This document shows positions 16,569 to 25,613 of a stretch of 37,400 bases of DNA, piece after piece. The stretch covers positions 1-37,400 of the forward strand of contig CALHNS010000006.1 in the NCBI GenBank assembly GCA_938035125.1, in the 5' to 3' direction. Numbering within the stretch: position 1 is the first letter of the stretch; every line of letters begins with the position of its first letter. The DNA is from an uncultured Granulosicoccaceae bacterium (GTDB taxonomy: Bacteria; Pseudomonadota; Gammaproteobacteria; Granulosicoccales; Granulosicoccaceae). Under the pieces are notes generated by a model. It was not told where the DNA came from. It worked only from the letters and a program-made list of their open reading frames with translations, and searched no databases. A program made the position numbers and the translations under genes.

Positions 16569-19181
16569 ATGGCATCCAGTACCCAAACACCGATGATGCG
16601 CCAGTACTTGGGCATCAAAGACAATCATCCCAATCATCTTCTGTTTTATCGCATGGGGGATTTCTATGAGCTGTTCTTCGACGATGCAAAAAAAGCTTCA
16701 GAACTGCTCGATATCACCTTAACAGCGCGCGGTAAAAACGATGGCGATGCCATCCCCATGGCAGGCGTTCCTTATCATTCGGTTGATAACTACTTGGCTC
16801 GGTTGGTCAGACAAGGGGTGTCGGTGGCCATTTGCGAACAAACCGGGGATGTCACCGGCAAAGGCCCTGTTAAAAGAGAAGTGGTGCGTATTGTTACGCC
16901 AGGTACGCTTACCGAAGAACACTTATTAGACGCCCATCAAACCGCATGGCTTGCAGCGGTTTCACAAACCCAAGGATCCGATCCACACGATACACAATAC
17001 GGCTTAGCGGCTTTAGATGTAGCCAGCGGAAAATTTTATGTACAAGAGCTGCAAGGATGGGAATCACTTGCCACAGAACTTGCCAGACTTTCACCCAGTG
17101 AATTACTGCTAAGTGAAGGCAGTGCATTGGTTAATACCATTGAAACGTTCAATGCAACCATCGCCATTACCGAACGCGCCTCTTGGCTGTTTGATTCAGA
17201 GCGCGGAGCTAGTGTGTTAAATGAACACTTCAACACACAACATTTAGAAGGTTTTGGCTGTGCCAACATGCCTCAAGCCATTGCGGCCGCCGCAGTCGCT
17301 CTTGGCTATGCCCGTGAAACTCACGTTAACGATTTACGACAAGTCTCCTCATTATCGGTTGTGCACGCTAGCGACACCGTTATTTTAGACCCCGGCACGC
17401 GCCGCCATTTAGAACTGACGACCAGTCAGTCTGGGCTCATACAACACACGTTGTTTGGCGTTATGGATCACACCGCAACGGCAATGGGTGCGCGAAAATT
17501 AAAAGAATGGATTCAGCAACCAACGCGGTTGCACACACTGATAACAACGCGCCAAGCTCGCGTGGGTGCGTTTTTAGAAAACCAACACTGGCAAACCCTG
17601 CAAGATGCGTTGAAGAACGTTGCCGACATGGAACGTATTCTTACGCGTGTGCACTTGCAATCGGTACAGCCACGTGAGCTTGATCGGCTGCGCTCAAGTT
17701 TGGAACAGCAACCCACCGTGTATGAACATCTTAATAACGGCTCGGATGCTTTACAGCCGCTGGCAGAACAGCTGCAACAACAGCCCAGCAGTTTAGCGTT
17801 ATTGCAGTCAGCTATTATTGATGAGCCTCCAGTAACGATTCGAGACGGCGGCTTTATAAAAACCGGTTACGACAGTGAACTCGACGAACTGAATGCGTTA
17901 AGCACGAACGCCGATGCATTCTTAAAAGACATGGAGAGAAAAGAACAAGAATCCACTGGCATCAGTTCGTTAAAAGTGGGTTACAACCGCGTGCACGGGT
18001 TTTACATTGAAACCAGTCGGCACGAATCCCCTCCTGAACATTACATTCGTCGCCAAACGCTTAAAAACACCGAACGATACATTACCCCCGAACTTAAAGA
18101 ACACGAAGATAAAGTACTAGGTGCACGAGAAAAAGCGTTAGCCCGAGAAAAGCAACTTTATAAACAACTCATCGAACAACTTCAGCCTGAACTTCCTGCG
18201 TTAACGCTCATTGCGAATGCATTTTCCGAAGCAGACGTCTTGCAAAGTCTTGCAGCAGTTGCCGACACCAATCAATGGTGTAAACCTGAATTACAAGACA
18301 CTCCAGGCATTGATATTGAATTAGGGCGTCACCCGGTTATTGAAGCCATCAATACCGAGCCTTTTGTGGGCAATTCATTGCTACTTACTGCCGAACAACG
18401 CATGTTGATAATCACGGGCCCGAACATGGGTGGTAAATCAACCTTCATGCGGCAAAACGCACTGATCACTTTGTTGGCGTGTGTAGGCAGTTACGTGCCA
18501 GCCAATCGCGCTCTTATTGGGCCTGTTGATAGAATCTTCACTCGCATTGGTGCATCCGATGATTTAGCCAGTGGTCAATCGACGTTCATGGTGGAAATGA
18601 CAGAAACCGCCAACATTTTGCACAACGCCACCGAGCAGTCTTTAGTGTTGATGGATGAGGTGGGACGCGGCACCAGTACTTACGATGGGTTGGCGTTAGC
18701 AGGCGCTGCTGCAGAACACTTAGGAACACAAAACAAGGCACTGTGTTTGTTCGCCACGCATTATTTTGAATTAACCGATATGGCCAAGCGTTTCAGCAAT
18801 ATCCGTAACGTGCATTTAGACGCCATAGAGCACGAAGGACGCATCGTGTTCATGCACCAAGTGAAAGAAGGCGCTGCCAATAAAAGCTACGGCATTCAAG
18901 TGGCCGAATTGGCTGGGCTGCCGGCGGCGGCGCTTGCCGTTGCCCGTGCGCGCTTAGCCGATTTGGAACTGGCAGACCAGCCACCCAGAGCCGCTTGCGA
19001 CAACCTTAAACACCTCCCAAACGACCATACCGAAGAGTCGGAAATTCAACCACAGCTAGACCTTTTTGCAGAACCCGACCCAGCGCTCACCTATTTGAAG
19101 CAGTTGGCGTTAGAGGATGTAACCCCTAGAATGGCTTTGAATCATTTGTTTGAAATGAAGGAGTTAACCCGCTCAACCTAG
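16569..19181 (+). CDS. mutS: DNA mismatch repair protein MutS
   Basis: 870 residues from the ATG at 16569; a TTG six bases earlier is possible. MutS recognises base mismatches and small loops. The mismatch-reading Phe-x-Glu is in [11 protein letters not shown] near the N-terminus. Walker [14 protein letters not shown] begins near residue 617; [13 protein letters not shown] and FATHYFELT carry Walker B and the switch region. The C-terminal tail ([19 protein letters not shown]) resembles the tetramerisation segment. No ribosome site is visible before the ATG. Instead a -10-like TACACT ends exactly 6 nt before it, so the mRNA may start at or next to the ATG. Confidence 0.98.
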   Translation: MASSTQTPMMRQYLGIKDNHPNHLLFYRMGDFYELFFDDAKKASELLDITLTARGKNDGDAIPMAGVPYHSVDNYLARLVRQGVSVAICEQTGDVTGKGPVKREVVRIVTPGTLTEEHLLDAHQTAWLAAVSQTQGSDPHDTQYGLAALDVASGKFYVQELQGWESLATELARLSPSELLLSEGSALVNTIETFNATIAITERASWLFDSERGASVLNEHFNTQHLEGFGCANMPQAIAAAAVALGYARETHVNDLRQVSSLSVVHASDTVILDPGTRRHLELTTSQSGLIQHTLFGVMDHTATAMGARKLKEWIQQPTRLHTLITTRQARVGAFLENQHWQTLQDALKNVADMERILTRVHLQSVQPRELDRLRSSLEQQPTVYEHLNNGSDALQPLAEQLQQQPSSLALLQSAIIDEPPVTIRDGGFIKTGYDSELDELNALSTNADAFLKDMERKEQESTGISSLKVGYNRVHGFYIETSRHESPPEHYIRRQTLKNTERYITPELKEHEDKVLGAREKALAREKQLYKQLIEQLQPELPALTLIANAFSEADVLQSLAAVADTNQWCKPELQDTPGIDIELGRHPVIEAINTEPFVGNSLLLTAEQRMLIITGPNMGGKSTFMRQNALITLLACVGSYVPANRALIGPVDRIFTRIGASDDLASGQSTFMVEMTETANILHNATEQSLVLMDEVGRGTSTYDGLALAGAAAEHLGTQNKALCLFATHYFELTDMAKRFSNIRNVHLDAIEHEGRIVFMHQVKEGAANKSYGIQVAELAGLPAAALAVARARLADLELADQPPRAACDNLKHLPNDHTEESEIQPQLDLFAEPDPALTYLKQLALEDVTPRMALNHLFEMKELTRST

Positions 19182-19191
19182 GCCGCTAGTA

Positions 19192-19219
19192 TTGAACCGA
19201 CGGTTGAACGTGCTATCTT
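19192..19219 (+). promoter_or_regulatory. Promoter that would give a leaderless nadK mRNA
   Basis: TTGAAC (-35), 16 nt, TATCTT (-10), then 6 nt to the ATG of nadK. The predicted transcription start coincides with the A of the ATG. The six bases between (gcagag) are too close to act as a standard ribosome site. Confidence 0.5.
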
Positions 19220-19225
19220 GCAGAG

Positions 19226-20086
19226 ATGAGTGAATTTTCAAAGGCAGGCATCATCGTCAAGAGAGGCGATGAAGGCGCGACACAGACCCTAACAGAAGTG
19301 CTAGCCGCATTGGCAGAGCTTTCAATTACCACCCTCGTGGAACACAACGCTAAGCCATTGCTACCCGAATTGGACACCGTATCGGCGCAAGATATTGGTG
19401 AGTCATGCGATTTAGCGGTAGTGATTGGCGGTGATGGAACGCTTTTGCATGCGGCAAGAGAACTGGTTGACCACAACGTACCGATTGTGGGCATCAATCG
19501 TGGCCGATTGGGCTTTTTGGTTGATGTTCCGCCATCCGACAACCTTGAACAGCTAAAGCTTATTCTGAACGGTGAACACTACTCAGAAGAACGAATTATT
19601 TTGGAAACGCGCATCATGCGCGACGGCGAGTGCATCGATACCAGCTACTCCTTTAACGACACCGTCATTCGCGTAAAAGACGTTCTGCAAATTATGGATT
19701 TCGACATTATCATCGATGATGTTTTGGTTACCCATCAACGCGCCGACGGGCTCATTATGGCAACGCCTTCAGGCTCAACAGCCTATTCGTTGTCCAACGG
19801 CGGCCCGATCGTTGGCCCATCAATCAACGCGGTGATATTGCAGCCCATTTGCCCCCACACCCTCACCTCTCGGCCCCTGATGGTGGATTCCAATAGCACC
19901 GTTCGAGTGCACCTATGGGATGACAAGATAATGGAAGCTCAAGTGGTGTGCGATGGCCAAATTTACATGCCAGCCACCTTAGGTGACATGATTGAAATGC
20001 GAGTGAAGAAACAGCGGGTTACCCTGTTGCATCCTGCCTCATACGACTACCACCGAATTTTACGAGAAAAGTTGAATTGGGGCTAA
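19226..20086 (+). CDS. nadK: NAD kinase
   Basis: 286 residues, typical length. It phosphorylates NAD to NADP using ATP. GGDGT (68-72) in [16 protein letters not shown] is the ATP/NAD signature; [28 protein letters not shown] and [14 protein letters not shown] are the other conserved blocks, including the GGP region. Position between mutS and bamE with divergent rnfH-ratA beyond is common in this group. bamE probably shares its transcript. Confidence 0.97.
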   Translation: MSEFSKAGIIVKRGDEGATQTLTEVLAALAELSITTLVEHNAKPLLPELDTVSAQDIGESCDLAVVIGGDGTLLHAARELVDHNVPIVGINRGRLGFLVDVPPSDNLEQLKLILNGEHYSEERIILETRIMRDGECIDTSYSFNDTVIRVKDVLQIMDFDIIIDDVLVTHQRADGLIMATPSGSTAYSLSNGGPIVGPSINAVILQPICPHTLTSRPLMVDSNSTVRVHLWDDKIMEAQVVCDGQIYMPATLGDMIEMRVKKQRVTLLHPASYDYHRILREKLNWG

Positions 20087-20145
20087 GCCTGAAAATTAGC
20101 CGTATCTGTACGATACTCTCCTTAAGCCATTCTCTAGGTAACCTT

Positions 20146-20556
20146 ATGAGCAACATGATAGGCAAAACTTTGTGCAAAACGCTAAGTGCTGCTGCGTTGT
20201 GCGCCTCCTTGATCGCTTGTGGTGGTGACCCTTTCTGGCTGCCTCCCGCTCATAAAATAACCATCCAACAGGGTAACCTACTCTCTGAGAAGCAAGTTGC
20301 ACGCATTGCTGTAGGCATGAGCCAAACAGAGGTACAGGCGCTCATTGGCTCCCCGGTTAGTCGCTCCCCATTCCATGAAAACCGTTGGGATTATGCTTAC
20401 ACCAAAGGGCCTTCTGGTTTTGCAATAGAAGCTCGTCGAATTTCTCTGCAATTTGAAGATGGTGTGGTTGCATCGATTGAAACCAATACGGAAGAAGTCT
20501 CTGGGTTTGTTCCTCAGCGACGACGTTGGTGGGAAGTTTTATCCCCTGGCAGCTAG
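20146..20556 (+). CDS. bamE: Outer membrane protein assembly factor BamE
   Basis: A 136-residue lipoprotein of the BAM complex, which inserts beta-barrel proteins in the outer membrane. The start at 20146 gives a clean lipoprotein signal with lipobox LIAC. A longer frame from 20077, overlapping nadK, would put 23 odd residues ahead of it. The SmpA/OmlA domain is recognisable: [33 protein letters not shown] and [14 protein letters not shown]. The gene ends 14 bp from the end of convergent rnfH, with no room for a separate terminator. Confidence 0.93.
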   Translation: MSNMIGKTLCKTLSAAALCASLIACGGDPFWLPPAHKITIQQGNLLSEKQVARIAVGMSQTEVQALIGSPVSRSPFHENRWDYAYTKGPSGFAIEARRISLQFEDGVVASIETNTEEVSGFVPQRRRWWEVLSPGS

Positions 20557-20570
20557 CTGCTAGATTCGTG

Positions 20571-20885
20571 CTATTTTTTGCGCCGCTGCGCATCGCGCTT
20601 TGCGCGCTGGCGCCTAAGCTCCATTGGGTCTTGCGCTAAAGGTCGGTAAACCTCCAGTCGATCACCTTCGTTCATTACGTAGTCATCCGTTACGCGAACG
20701 GCGTACACACCCATAGGCGCCTGTTCAATACTGATACCTAACGCGTCTACATCCAGCCCATTGTCCACGGCTTGTAATAACGCATTACGGGCGGTTGTGC
20801 CAATCGGCACACTCAGCGATAAACGTTGCAAACGAACCGCTTCGGCCAAAACCACTTCAATGTTAACGTGGGTCAAGGTGCTCAT
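20571..20885 (-). CDS. rnfH: RnfH-family ubiquitin-like protein (RatB)
   Basis: 104 residues with the beta-grasp RnfH pattern: VNIEVVLAEAVRLQRLSLSVPIGTTARNAL, ALGISIEQAPMGVYAVRV and EGDRLEVYRPLAQDPMELRRQRA. Its start overlaps the stop of ratA by 4 bases (ATGA), so translation is coupled. The molecular role is poorly known; its constant pairing with ratA next to smpB and bamE is the main clue. The lysine- and arginine-rich tail is usual for the family. Confidence 0.93.
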   Translation of the reverse strand: MSTLTHVNIEVVLAEAVRLQRLSLSVPIGTTARNALLQAVDNGLDVDALGISIEQAPMGVYAVRVTDDYVMNEGDRLEVYRPLAQDPMELRRQRAKRDAQRRKK

Positions 20886-21322
20886 GAGTGGGAATTTAAT
20901 GTCTCATTGGCGCGTTGAATAAACGCATCCACTAAGGTGTCACACACTTTGGTAAACACAGGCGACAGCGCACGCCCCATCATCGCATTAGAGAATTCAA
21001 AATCCACCACCAAAGTAATTTTGCAACCTGCGTCCCCCAGCGCTTTAAACACCCATTCACCGCGTAAGTGTTTAAATGGACCATCTTCAAGCTCCATCAC
21101 AATGCGCTCATCAGCACTTAGCGCGTTATTAGTGCGAAATTCGGTTTGTGAGAATACGGCATTGATGGATACCGACGCCTGCTGTACAAGGTCTGTTTCA
21201 GATTGCACCGAAGCCCCTGAGCACCAGGGCAAAAACTCTGGATAGCTTGCAACATCCAACACCAGAGCGTACATATCTTTAGCTAAGTGGGGCACTAAGG
21301 CTGTACGTTCTATCGTGGGCAT
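20882..21322 (-). CDS. ratA: RatA family SRPBCC/COQ10-type protein
   Basis: 146 residues when started at the ATG at 21322, giving MPTIERTALVPHLAKDMYALVLDVASYPEFLPWC, a close match to the E. coli RatA N-terminus as I recall it. The frame remains open to 21496, but that would overlap smpB, so I reject the longer start. The START-like fold binds hydrophobic ligands. Relatives are linked both to coenzyme Q function (Coq10) and, in E. coli, to inhibition of 70S ribosome assembly; which applies here is open. There is no clear ribosome site; TAGAAAT lies just before the start. Confidence 0.92.
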   Translation of the reverse strand: MPTIERTALVPHLAKDMYALVLDVASYPEFLPWCSGASVQSETDLVQQASVSINAVFSQTEFRTNNALSADERIVMELEDGPFKHLRGEWVFKALGDAGCKITLVVDFEFSNAMMGRALSPVFTKVCDTLVDAFIQRANETLNSHS

Positions 21323-21367
21323 AGCGGCATTTCTACAAGGTTCGCAACGGCTGAGGGCTGACAAACG

Positions 21368-21373
21368 TATAAT
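21368..21373 (+). promoter_or_regulatory. Perfect -10 box 6 nt before smpB
   Basis: TATAAT is followed by six bases (cgccca) and the smpB ATG, with no ribosome site between. No good -35 is seen at 16-18 nt. The arrangement predicts a leaderless or near-leaderless smpB mRNA. Confidence 0.5.
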
Positions 21374-21379
21374 CGCCCA

Positions 21380-21862
21380 ATGGGTAAGAAGAATAAACCA
21401 CAAAAAGCGTCTGGTGATGGCCAAATAGCCAAGAATAAGCGCGCCACCTTCGATTACACAATCAGTGAAAAATTTGAAGCGGGCATGGTGCTGCAAGGCT
21501 GGGAAGTGAAAAGCTTAAGAGCAGGCAAAGTCCAGCTCAGCGATGCGTTCGTGCAAATTCGAAACGGCGAAGCTTGGCTGTACGGTTGCGGCATTACGCC
21601 TTTAATCAGTGCCTCAACCCACCACACCACCATTTCACAGCGCCCCAAAAAGCTCCTGTTACACCGCCGCGAACTGTCTCGTTTAATCGGTTCAGTGGAA
21701 CGAAAAGGCTTCACAATTGTGGGCATGCGCATGTACTGGAACCGAGGCCGAGTGAAAGTTGAAATCGGATTGGCCAAAGGTAAAAAAGAATTCGACAAAC
21801 GCGCAACAATAAAAGAGCGTGATTGGCAGCGTGACAAAGCACGGATATTGCGACCACGCTAA
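21380..21862 (+). CDS. smpB: SsrA-binding protein SmpB
   Basis: 160 residues. SmpB escorts tmRNA to stalled ribosomes for trans-translation. The OB-fold core is complete ([56 protein letters not shown]). The C-terminal tail ([25 protein letters not shown]) matches the helix that enters the mRNA channel. The tmRNA gene itself is not found in the window. The gene diverges from ratA across 57 bp and converges on dnaQ. Three bases after its stop an unusual 11-bp repeat begins. Confidence 0.98.
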   Translation: MGKKNKPQKASGDGQIAKNKRATFDYTISEKFEAGMVLQGWEVKSLRAGKVQLSDAFVQIRNGEAWLYGCGITPLISASTHHTTISQRPKKLLLHRRELSRLIGSVERKGFTIVGMRMYWNRGRVKVEIGLAKGKKEFDKRATIKERDWQRDKARILRPR

Positions 21863-21865
21863 CCA

Positions 21866-21942
21866 GTTCGCGTTTTGTTCGCCCATAGTTCGGGGTGAGT
21901 TCGGGGTTTGTGCGCGACAAGTTCGCAGCTAATTCGCAGGCT
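21866..21942. repeat. 11-bp-periodic GTTCG repeat between smpB and dnaQ
   Basis: GTTCG occurs at 21866, 21877, 21888, 21899 and 21921, and one-mismatch forms at 21910 (GTGCG) and 21932 (ATTCG). This makes seven units at an exact 11-base step, each with a variable 6-base filler. A direct repeat CTTAATTG follows at 21941 and 21953 with a 12-base step. The array fills the gap between the convergent stops. The unit is not a multiple of three and is close to one DNA helical turn, so the motif faces one side of the helix. Function is unknown. Confidence 0.8.
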
Positions 21943-21953
21943 TAATTGCGCAC

Positions 21954-22676
21954 TTAATTGTCCACTGAAGCGCTCATAAGTTCGCGCCAGACAGTGTTGT
22001 TGTCACAGGCTTTATCAATTTTTTCAAGGTTTAATTCGTGCGCTGCTAATTCATCAGCCGAGGCGTAAACCACGGGAAGGTCTAAGCCTAAAACTCCTAC
22101 GGGTTTTAGCTGCTCACCGCCGTTTGTCGAACTTTCTGCATCTAAAGACAACGCCTCTTGGCCGCCAGTCATGTAAAGGTATACATCGGCCAGTATTTCA
22201 GAATCGAGCAACGCGCCATGCAATGTGCGATTAGAATTATTAACCCCTAAACGCTTACACAAGGCATCCAAATTATTACGCTGTCCTGGGTACATTTTTC
22301 TGGCCATAGCCAGAGAATCAGTGACTTTACAAATACTGGATAGCTTTACATCCCGACCCAACAATTGATATTCGTGTTCCAAAAAACCCACGTCGAATGG
22401 TGCGTTATGAATAATTAATTCAGCACCTTTAATGTAGTGGTAAAACTCATCCGCAATTTCTGCAAAGCGCGGCATTTCTACCAGTTGCTCGTTAGTAATG
22501 CCGTGTACTTCCATAGCCCCTGCATCAATTAAACGATCAGGTTGCAGATAATGATGAAAATTATTGTGGGTTAAACGCCGGTTTTGCATCTCCACGCAAC
22601 CGATCTCAATGATGCGGTGGCCTTCGGATGTTTCTAGCCCAGTGGTTTCTGTATCTAAAACAATTAAGCGACTCAT
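21954..22676 (-). CDS. dnaQ: DNA polymerase III epsilon subunit (3'-5' exonuclease)
   Basis: 240 residues, the proofreading subunit of the replicative polymerase. ExoI has LDTETTGL with catalytic Asp8 and Glu10; ExoII is [13 protein letters not shown]; ExoIII is [14 protein letters not shown], of the DnaQ-H (HxxxxD) type. The C-terminal tail (about 180-240) would hold the clamp-binding and alpha-binding segments. The start overlaps the rnhA stop by 4 bases (ATGA), so translation is coupled. The rnhA-dnaQ pair with yafS and mltD is conserved, although in E. coli rnhA and dnaQ are divergent rather than in tandem. Confidence 0.96.
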   Translation of the reverse strand: MSRLIVLDTETTGLETSEGHRIIEIGCVEMQNRRLTHNNFHHYLQPDRLIDAGAMEVHGITNEQLVEMPRFAEIADEFYHYIKGAELIIHNAPFDVGFLEHEYQLLGRDVKLSSICKVTDSLAMARKMYPGQRNNLDALCKRLGVNNSNRTLHGALLDSEILADVYLYMTGGQEALSLDAESSTNGGEQLKPVGVLGLDLPVVYASADELAAHELNLEKIDKACDNNTVWRELMSASVDN

Positions 22677-23113
22677 GAGCGTTTCATTTCATCAATACCG
22701 CGATTGGCCAATTCGTCTACACGTTCATTTTCTGGATGCCCGCTGTGCCCTTTAACCCATTCCCAGCGAATGGTGTGCATAGAACTCAATGCATCGATTT
22801 GTTGCCACAAATCGGCGTTTTTTACATCTTTCTTGGCAGCGGTTTTCCAACCGTTTTTCTTCCAGTTATGAATCCATTCGGTAATGCCCTTACGCACGTA
22901 TTGCGAATCGGTGGTAAGCGTTACATTGCTGGGGTGCTTAAGCGCGGTTAACGCATTGACCACTGCGGTCATTTCCATGCGGTTATTGGTGGTTTCTGGT
23001 TCGCCACCGTACAATTCTTTTTCGTGCTTACCTGAACGCAACACAGCACCCCAACCGCCAGGCCCTGGATTACCTCGGCAGGCACCGTCAGTATAAATTT
23101 CAATAACAGACAC
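22673..23113 (-). CDS. rnhA: Ribonuclease HI
   Basis: 146 residues. RNase HI cleaves RNA in RNA-DNA hybrids at R-loops and Okazaki primers. The metal-binding acidic residues are visible: Asp9 ([11 protein letters not shown]), Glu47 (NNRMEM), Asp69 (TDSQYV) and the Asp near 133 ([12 protein letters not shown]). The basic handle ([14 protein letters not shown]) is present. The start is a GTG; TATACT some 25 nt upstream may be its -10. It is followed in overlap by dnaQ. Confidence 0.97.
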   Translation of the reverse strand: MSVIEIYTDGACRGNPGPGGWGAVLRSGKHEKELYGGEPETTNNRMEMTAVVNALTALKHPSNVTLTTDSQYVRKGITEWIHNWKKNGWKTAAKKDVKNADLWQQIDALSSMHTIRWEWVKGHSGHPENERVDELANRGIDEMKRS

Positions 23114-23166
23114 TTAAGGGTTAAGTTCCTACAAAGTTTGGGTTCAGTATATTAAAGAGTACGAGT

Positions 23167-23961
23167 TTAAGACTTAGGTTTATTCGATTGACGAGCGGCG
23201 TCAATCGACACTACGCGTTTACCAGAATGCGCCATTTGATTCACACCCAAAGTAGCACGTTTTGGTAACCAAACTTGTCGCTGCATTGTCATTGGCAAGG
23301 TTTGCTTTCTTGCTTGCAAAATATACAACCCGCCCATGGATCCTATGCGCCGTTGCAGCTTTTCTAATCGACGTAACTTCCACAGTATGCGATGACTGTC
23401 CACCGGTGGCCGCATGAACAAAGATTCACTGTGAAGCACACCATAATCTAATACCGACAACCATTCAGATACGCGGGATTGGGAATAGAAATGACCACAC
23501 CAAGGTTCGCGCCTACGCCATCCGGTGGCTAAATGCCGAAGCCCGAATGCACTGTAGGGATTGAAACCCACAACGATAAGCTGGCCATCGTCGGTGAGCA
23601 CACGATCGGCCTCTCGTAACGCTTGGTGAGGTTTTGCACAAAAGTCGAGCGTATGAAAAAACAGAACCAGCTTCATGGTGTCGCTCGCTATGGGCAAATT
23701 CAGTACATCGCCATGAATATCCGCTGGACGACCCGGAGCATCTAAAATGATGCGCCGGTGCAAACCTGCTCGATCGAGCATGTCTCTTTCAGGTGCTAAA
23801 TTGCCGATTTGTAGGCCTTGGTAGCCAAATATGTCAGAAAGGCAATGTGAAAGACGCTGTTGCAAGTCGCCGAGAATAGACTGGCCCAGCCCGGACGCGT
23901 ACCATTGCGCCAACGGTTGTTGTGCTTCTAACCACTCAGGGGGGTTGCGTGCTTCAGCCAT
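23167..23961 (-). CDS. YafS-type class I methyltransferase-like protein
   Basis: 264 residues with a Methyltransf_11-like core: DIHGDVLNLPIASDTMKLVLFFHTLDFCAKPHQALREADRVLTDDGQLIVVGFNPYSAFGLRHL. The glycine-rich SAM motif I (ExGxGxG) is replaced by LQIGNLAPER, as in E. coli YafS as I recall it, so cofactor binding may be unusual or lost. The position between rnhA and mltD is the conserved one. In E. coli gloB lies between yafS and mltD; here it is missing. The Trp/Arg-rich central part (RRREPWCGHFYSQSRVSEWLSVL) is also family-like. Substrate is unknown. It diverges from mltD with only 32 bp between starts. Confidence 0.82.
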   Translation of the reverse strand: MAEARNPPEWLEAQQPLAQWYASGLGQSILGDLQQRLSHCLSDIFGYQGLQIGNLAPERDMLDRAGLHRRIILDAPGRPADIHGDVLNLPIASDTMKLVLFFHTLDFCAKPHQALREADRVLTDDGQLIVVGFNPYSAFGLRHLATGWRRREPWCGHFYSQSRVSEWLSVLDYGVLHSESLFMRPPVDSHRILWKLRRLEKLQRRIGSMGGLYILQARKQTLPMTMQRQVWLPKRATLGVNQMAHSGKRVVSIDAARQSNKPKS

Positions 23962-23993
23962 GTCTTTACTTCTTTCGTTGAACTGCTGGTTTT

Positions 23994-25445
23994 GTGATTA
24001 TAACGACCCAATCGATTCGGTGCCTTGCACCTGTTCTCGCCGCTGCAGCGGTTTGCTCGCTTTTTGCGCTGGTAGCCCCTACCACATTAGCGAATGAACC
24101 CACCTATCTTCCGGCTCTGGGCAACACCGCCAGCATAGATCACGCACTCAGCCGGGAAGTTTCCGATGATTTCGTGTTCAAAGGTGATTCCAACGCGGTG
24201 CTGCCACCCACCCGCCTTAGCCAAGCCATTGAAACGATCGAATCGGCTGACGCTGAATCATCAGACAACGCTGATTCAGATTCATCAGGCAATGTCATTT
24301 GGGACCTTATTCGCAACAGCGATGAAATGCCGTTAAATGACTCTGAGCTGGTTGACAAATACAAGTCGCTTTACCAAGAGAAACCCTACTTTACCAACCT
24401 TATGTTGGATCGATCTAGGCCTTACATTGCCCACTTAGTTATGTCGTTAGACGCACGCTACTTGCCCGTCGAGCTGAGCTTATTACCGGCGATTGAAAGT
24501 GGCTTTCAGCCGCACGGGGTAAGTCGAAATAACGCCGTGGGTTTATGGCAAATTGTGCCCATTACCGCGCGCGAAATCGGCATTGCAAGAACGCGTTGGT
24601 TTGACGGGCGCGCCGATATTGTTACCTCTACCGTGGCCGCCATTGATTATTTGAGTTATTTGAACGCAGAATTTAACGGTGATTGGGAATTAACGCTAGC
24701 GGCTTACAATGCAGGCCCAGGTCGCGTGCGCGGCGCGATGCGAAAAAATTCTGAAGCGGGTTTGGATACGAATTTTGCGGCATTAGATTTACCCGAAGAG
24801 ACCCGCAACTACGTACCTAAATTCGTTGCCTTGGTTCAGCTAATAAAGGACTCAACACAAACTGAAATCGTTCTGCCCGATGTGGACACGGAAGACGCTT
24901 TTTCTGTTTTAGAGCTGGACACCCGAATCAGCCTAGACCAACTTGCCAAGGCCACAGGCGTTGACCCAGGTATATTGTCTGAATTGAACGCAGGGCTTAT
25001 CTTTGGGGTAACTCCCCCTGAAGGACCCCACAGTGTTTATGTGCCAAAAGACGTTGCCGAACACGTCACCGATGTGGTCGCAAGCGCTAACCCCGACGAA
25101 TTGTTCTTAGCACCGCAAACCCATACGGTTTCCGCAGGCGAAACATTGGGCGGAATCGCATTGCGCTATGGCATGAGCATGCGACAGCTGCAAATAATTA
25201 ATCGCTTGGATTCAGATCGAATAAAAATTGATCAAAAATTATCGGTTGTTGACAGTCGTTTTCTTGAAGAGCCTGAATTAATTCCGTATACCGTTGCTTC
25301 AGGCGATACACTATCCGATATTGCGGCACAGTTCTCGGTTAACATCTCGGATGTGGTCGCAGAAAGTGGTATACCCTTAGAATCTGATGTCATCAGGCCT
25401 GGGGATAGTTTGAAAATTAGAGTTGCGTCTCCGAACGATGGGTAA
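23994..25445 (+). CDS. mltD: Membrane-bound lytic murein transglycosylase D-like protein
   Basis: 483 residues from a GTG at 23994, the only start available after an in-frame stop at 23979-23981. A signal sequence (about 1-33) ends in TTLANE; no lipobox is seen, unlike E. coli MltD, so it may be periplasmic. The SLT domain (about 145-290) has the catalytic Glu168 in LLPAIESGFQPHGVSRNNAVGLWQI and the AAYNAGPGRVRGAM motif. Two LysM domains follow at about 378-422 and 433-478 (THTVSAGETLGGIALRYGM and PYTVASGDTLSDIAAQFSV) and bind peptidoglycan. It cleaves glycan strands to 1,6-anhydro ends during wall remodelling. An acidic Ser/Asp linker sits at about 80-100. Confidence 0.95.
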   Translation: MIITTQSIRCLAPVLAAAAVCSLFALVAPTTLANEPTYLPALGNTASIDHALSREVSDDFVFKGDSNAVLPPTRLSQAIETIESADAESSDNADSDSSGNVIWDLIRNSDEMPLNDSELVDKYKSLYQEKPYFTNLMLDRSRPYIAHLVMSLDARYLPVELSLLPAIESGFQPHGVSRNNAVGLWQIVPITAREIGIARTRWFDGRADIVTSTVAAIDYLSYLNAEFNGDWELTLAAYNAGPGRVRGAMRKNSEAGLDTNFAALDLPEETRNYVPKFVALVQLIKDSTQTEIVLPDVDTEDAFSVLELDTRISLDQLAKATGVDPGILSELNAGLIFGVTPPEGPHSVYVPKDVAEHVTDVVASANPDELFLAPQTHTVSAGETLGGIALRYGMSMRQLQIINRLDSDRIKIDQKLSVVDSRFLEEPELIPYTVASGDTLSDIAAQFSVNISDVVAESGIPLESDVIRPGDSLKIRVASPNDG

Positions 25446-25527
25446 ATCCGCCCATACAATAAATGGTGTTAGCAGTATGTACGTTAGTCAGCAAGGCAAG
25501 TCAATAAATCGTCGCGCAAGACACCTA

Positions 25528-25556
25528 TTGACGCCAGCTAAGAAAATGCAAATAAT
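25528..25556 (+). promoter_or_regulatory. Sigma-70 promoter of the FHA gene
   Basis: TTGACG, exactly 17 nt, AATAAT: each hexamer matches 5 of 6 consensus bases. Transcription would start near 25563, giving a leader of about 50 nt that contains the GGGAG ribosome site. It lies in the 168-bp gap after mltD. Confidence 0.72.
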
Positions 25557-25613
25557 TCGCAGTCCGCGCCAAAGCACAAAGCTGTGGTATACAAAACTAT
25601 GCAGGGAGATCGC

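Noticed and set aside
20557..20570. Terminator between bamE and rnfH
   Set aside because: Only 14 bp separate the stops; AGCTAGCT is palindromic but too short and has no T-tract.
21322..21496. Longer ratA start adding 58 residues
   Set aside because: The extension overlaps smpB on the other strand, is unlike any RatA N-terminus, and the ATG at 21322 gives the expected MPTIERTALVP.
21866..21942. CRISPR array or REP element at the GTTCG repeat
   Set aside because: The unit is only 11 bp with a 5-bp core; CRISPR repeats are over 20 bp with longer spacers, and there is no REP-type palindrome.
21863..21953. tmRNA (ssrA) gene after smpB
   Set aside because: The gap is only 91 bp, far too short, and shows neither a tRNA-like end nor a tag reading frame.
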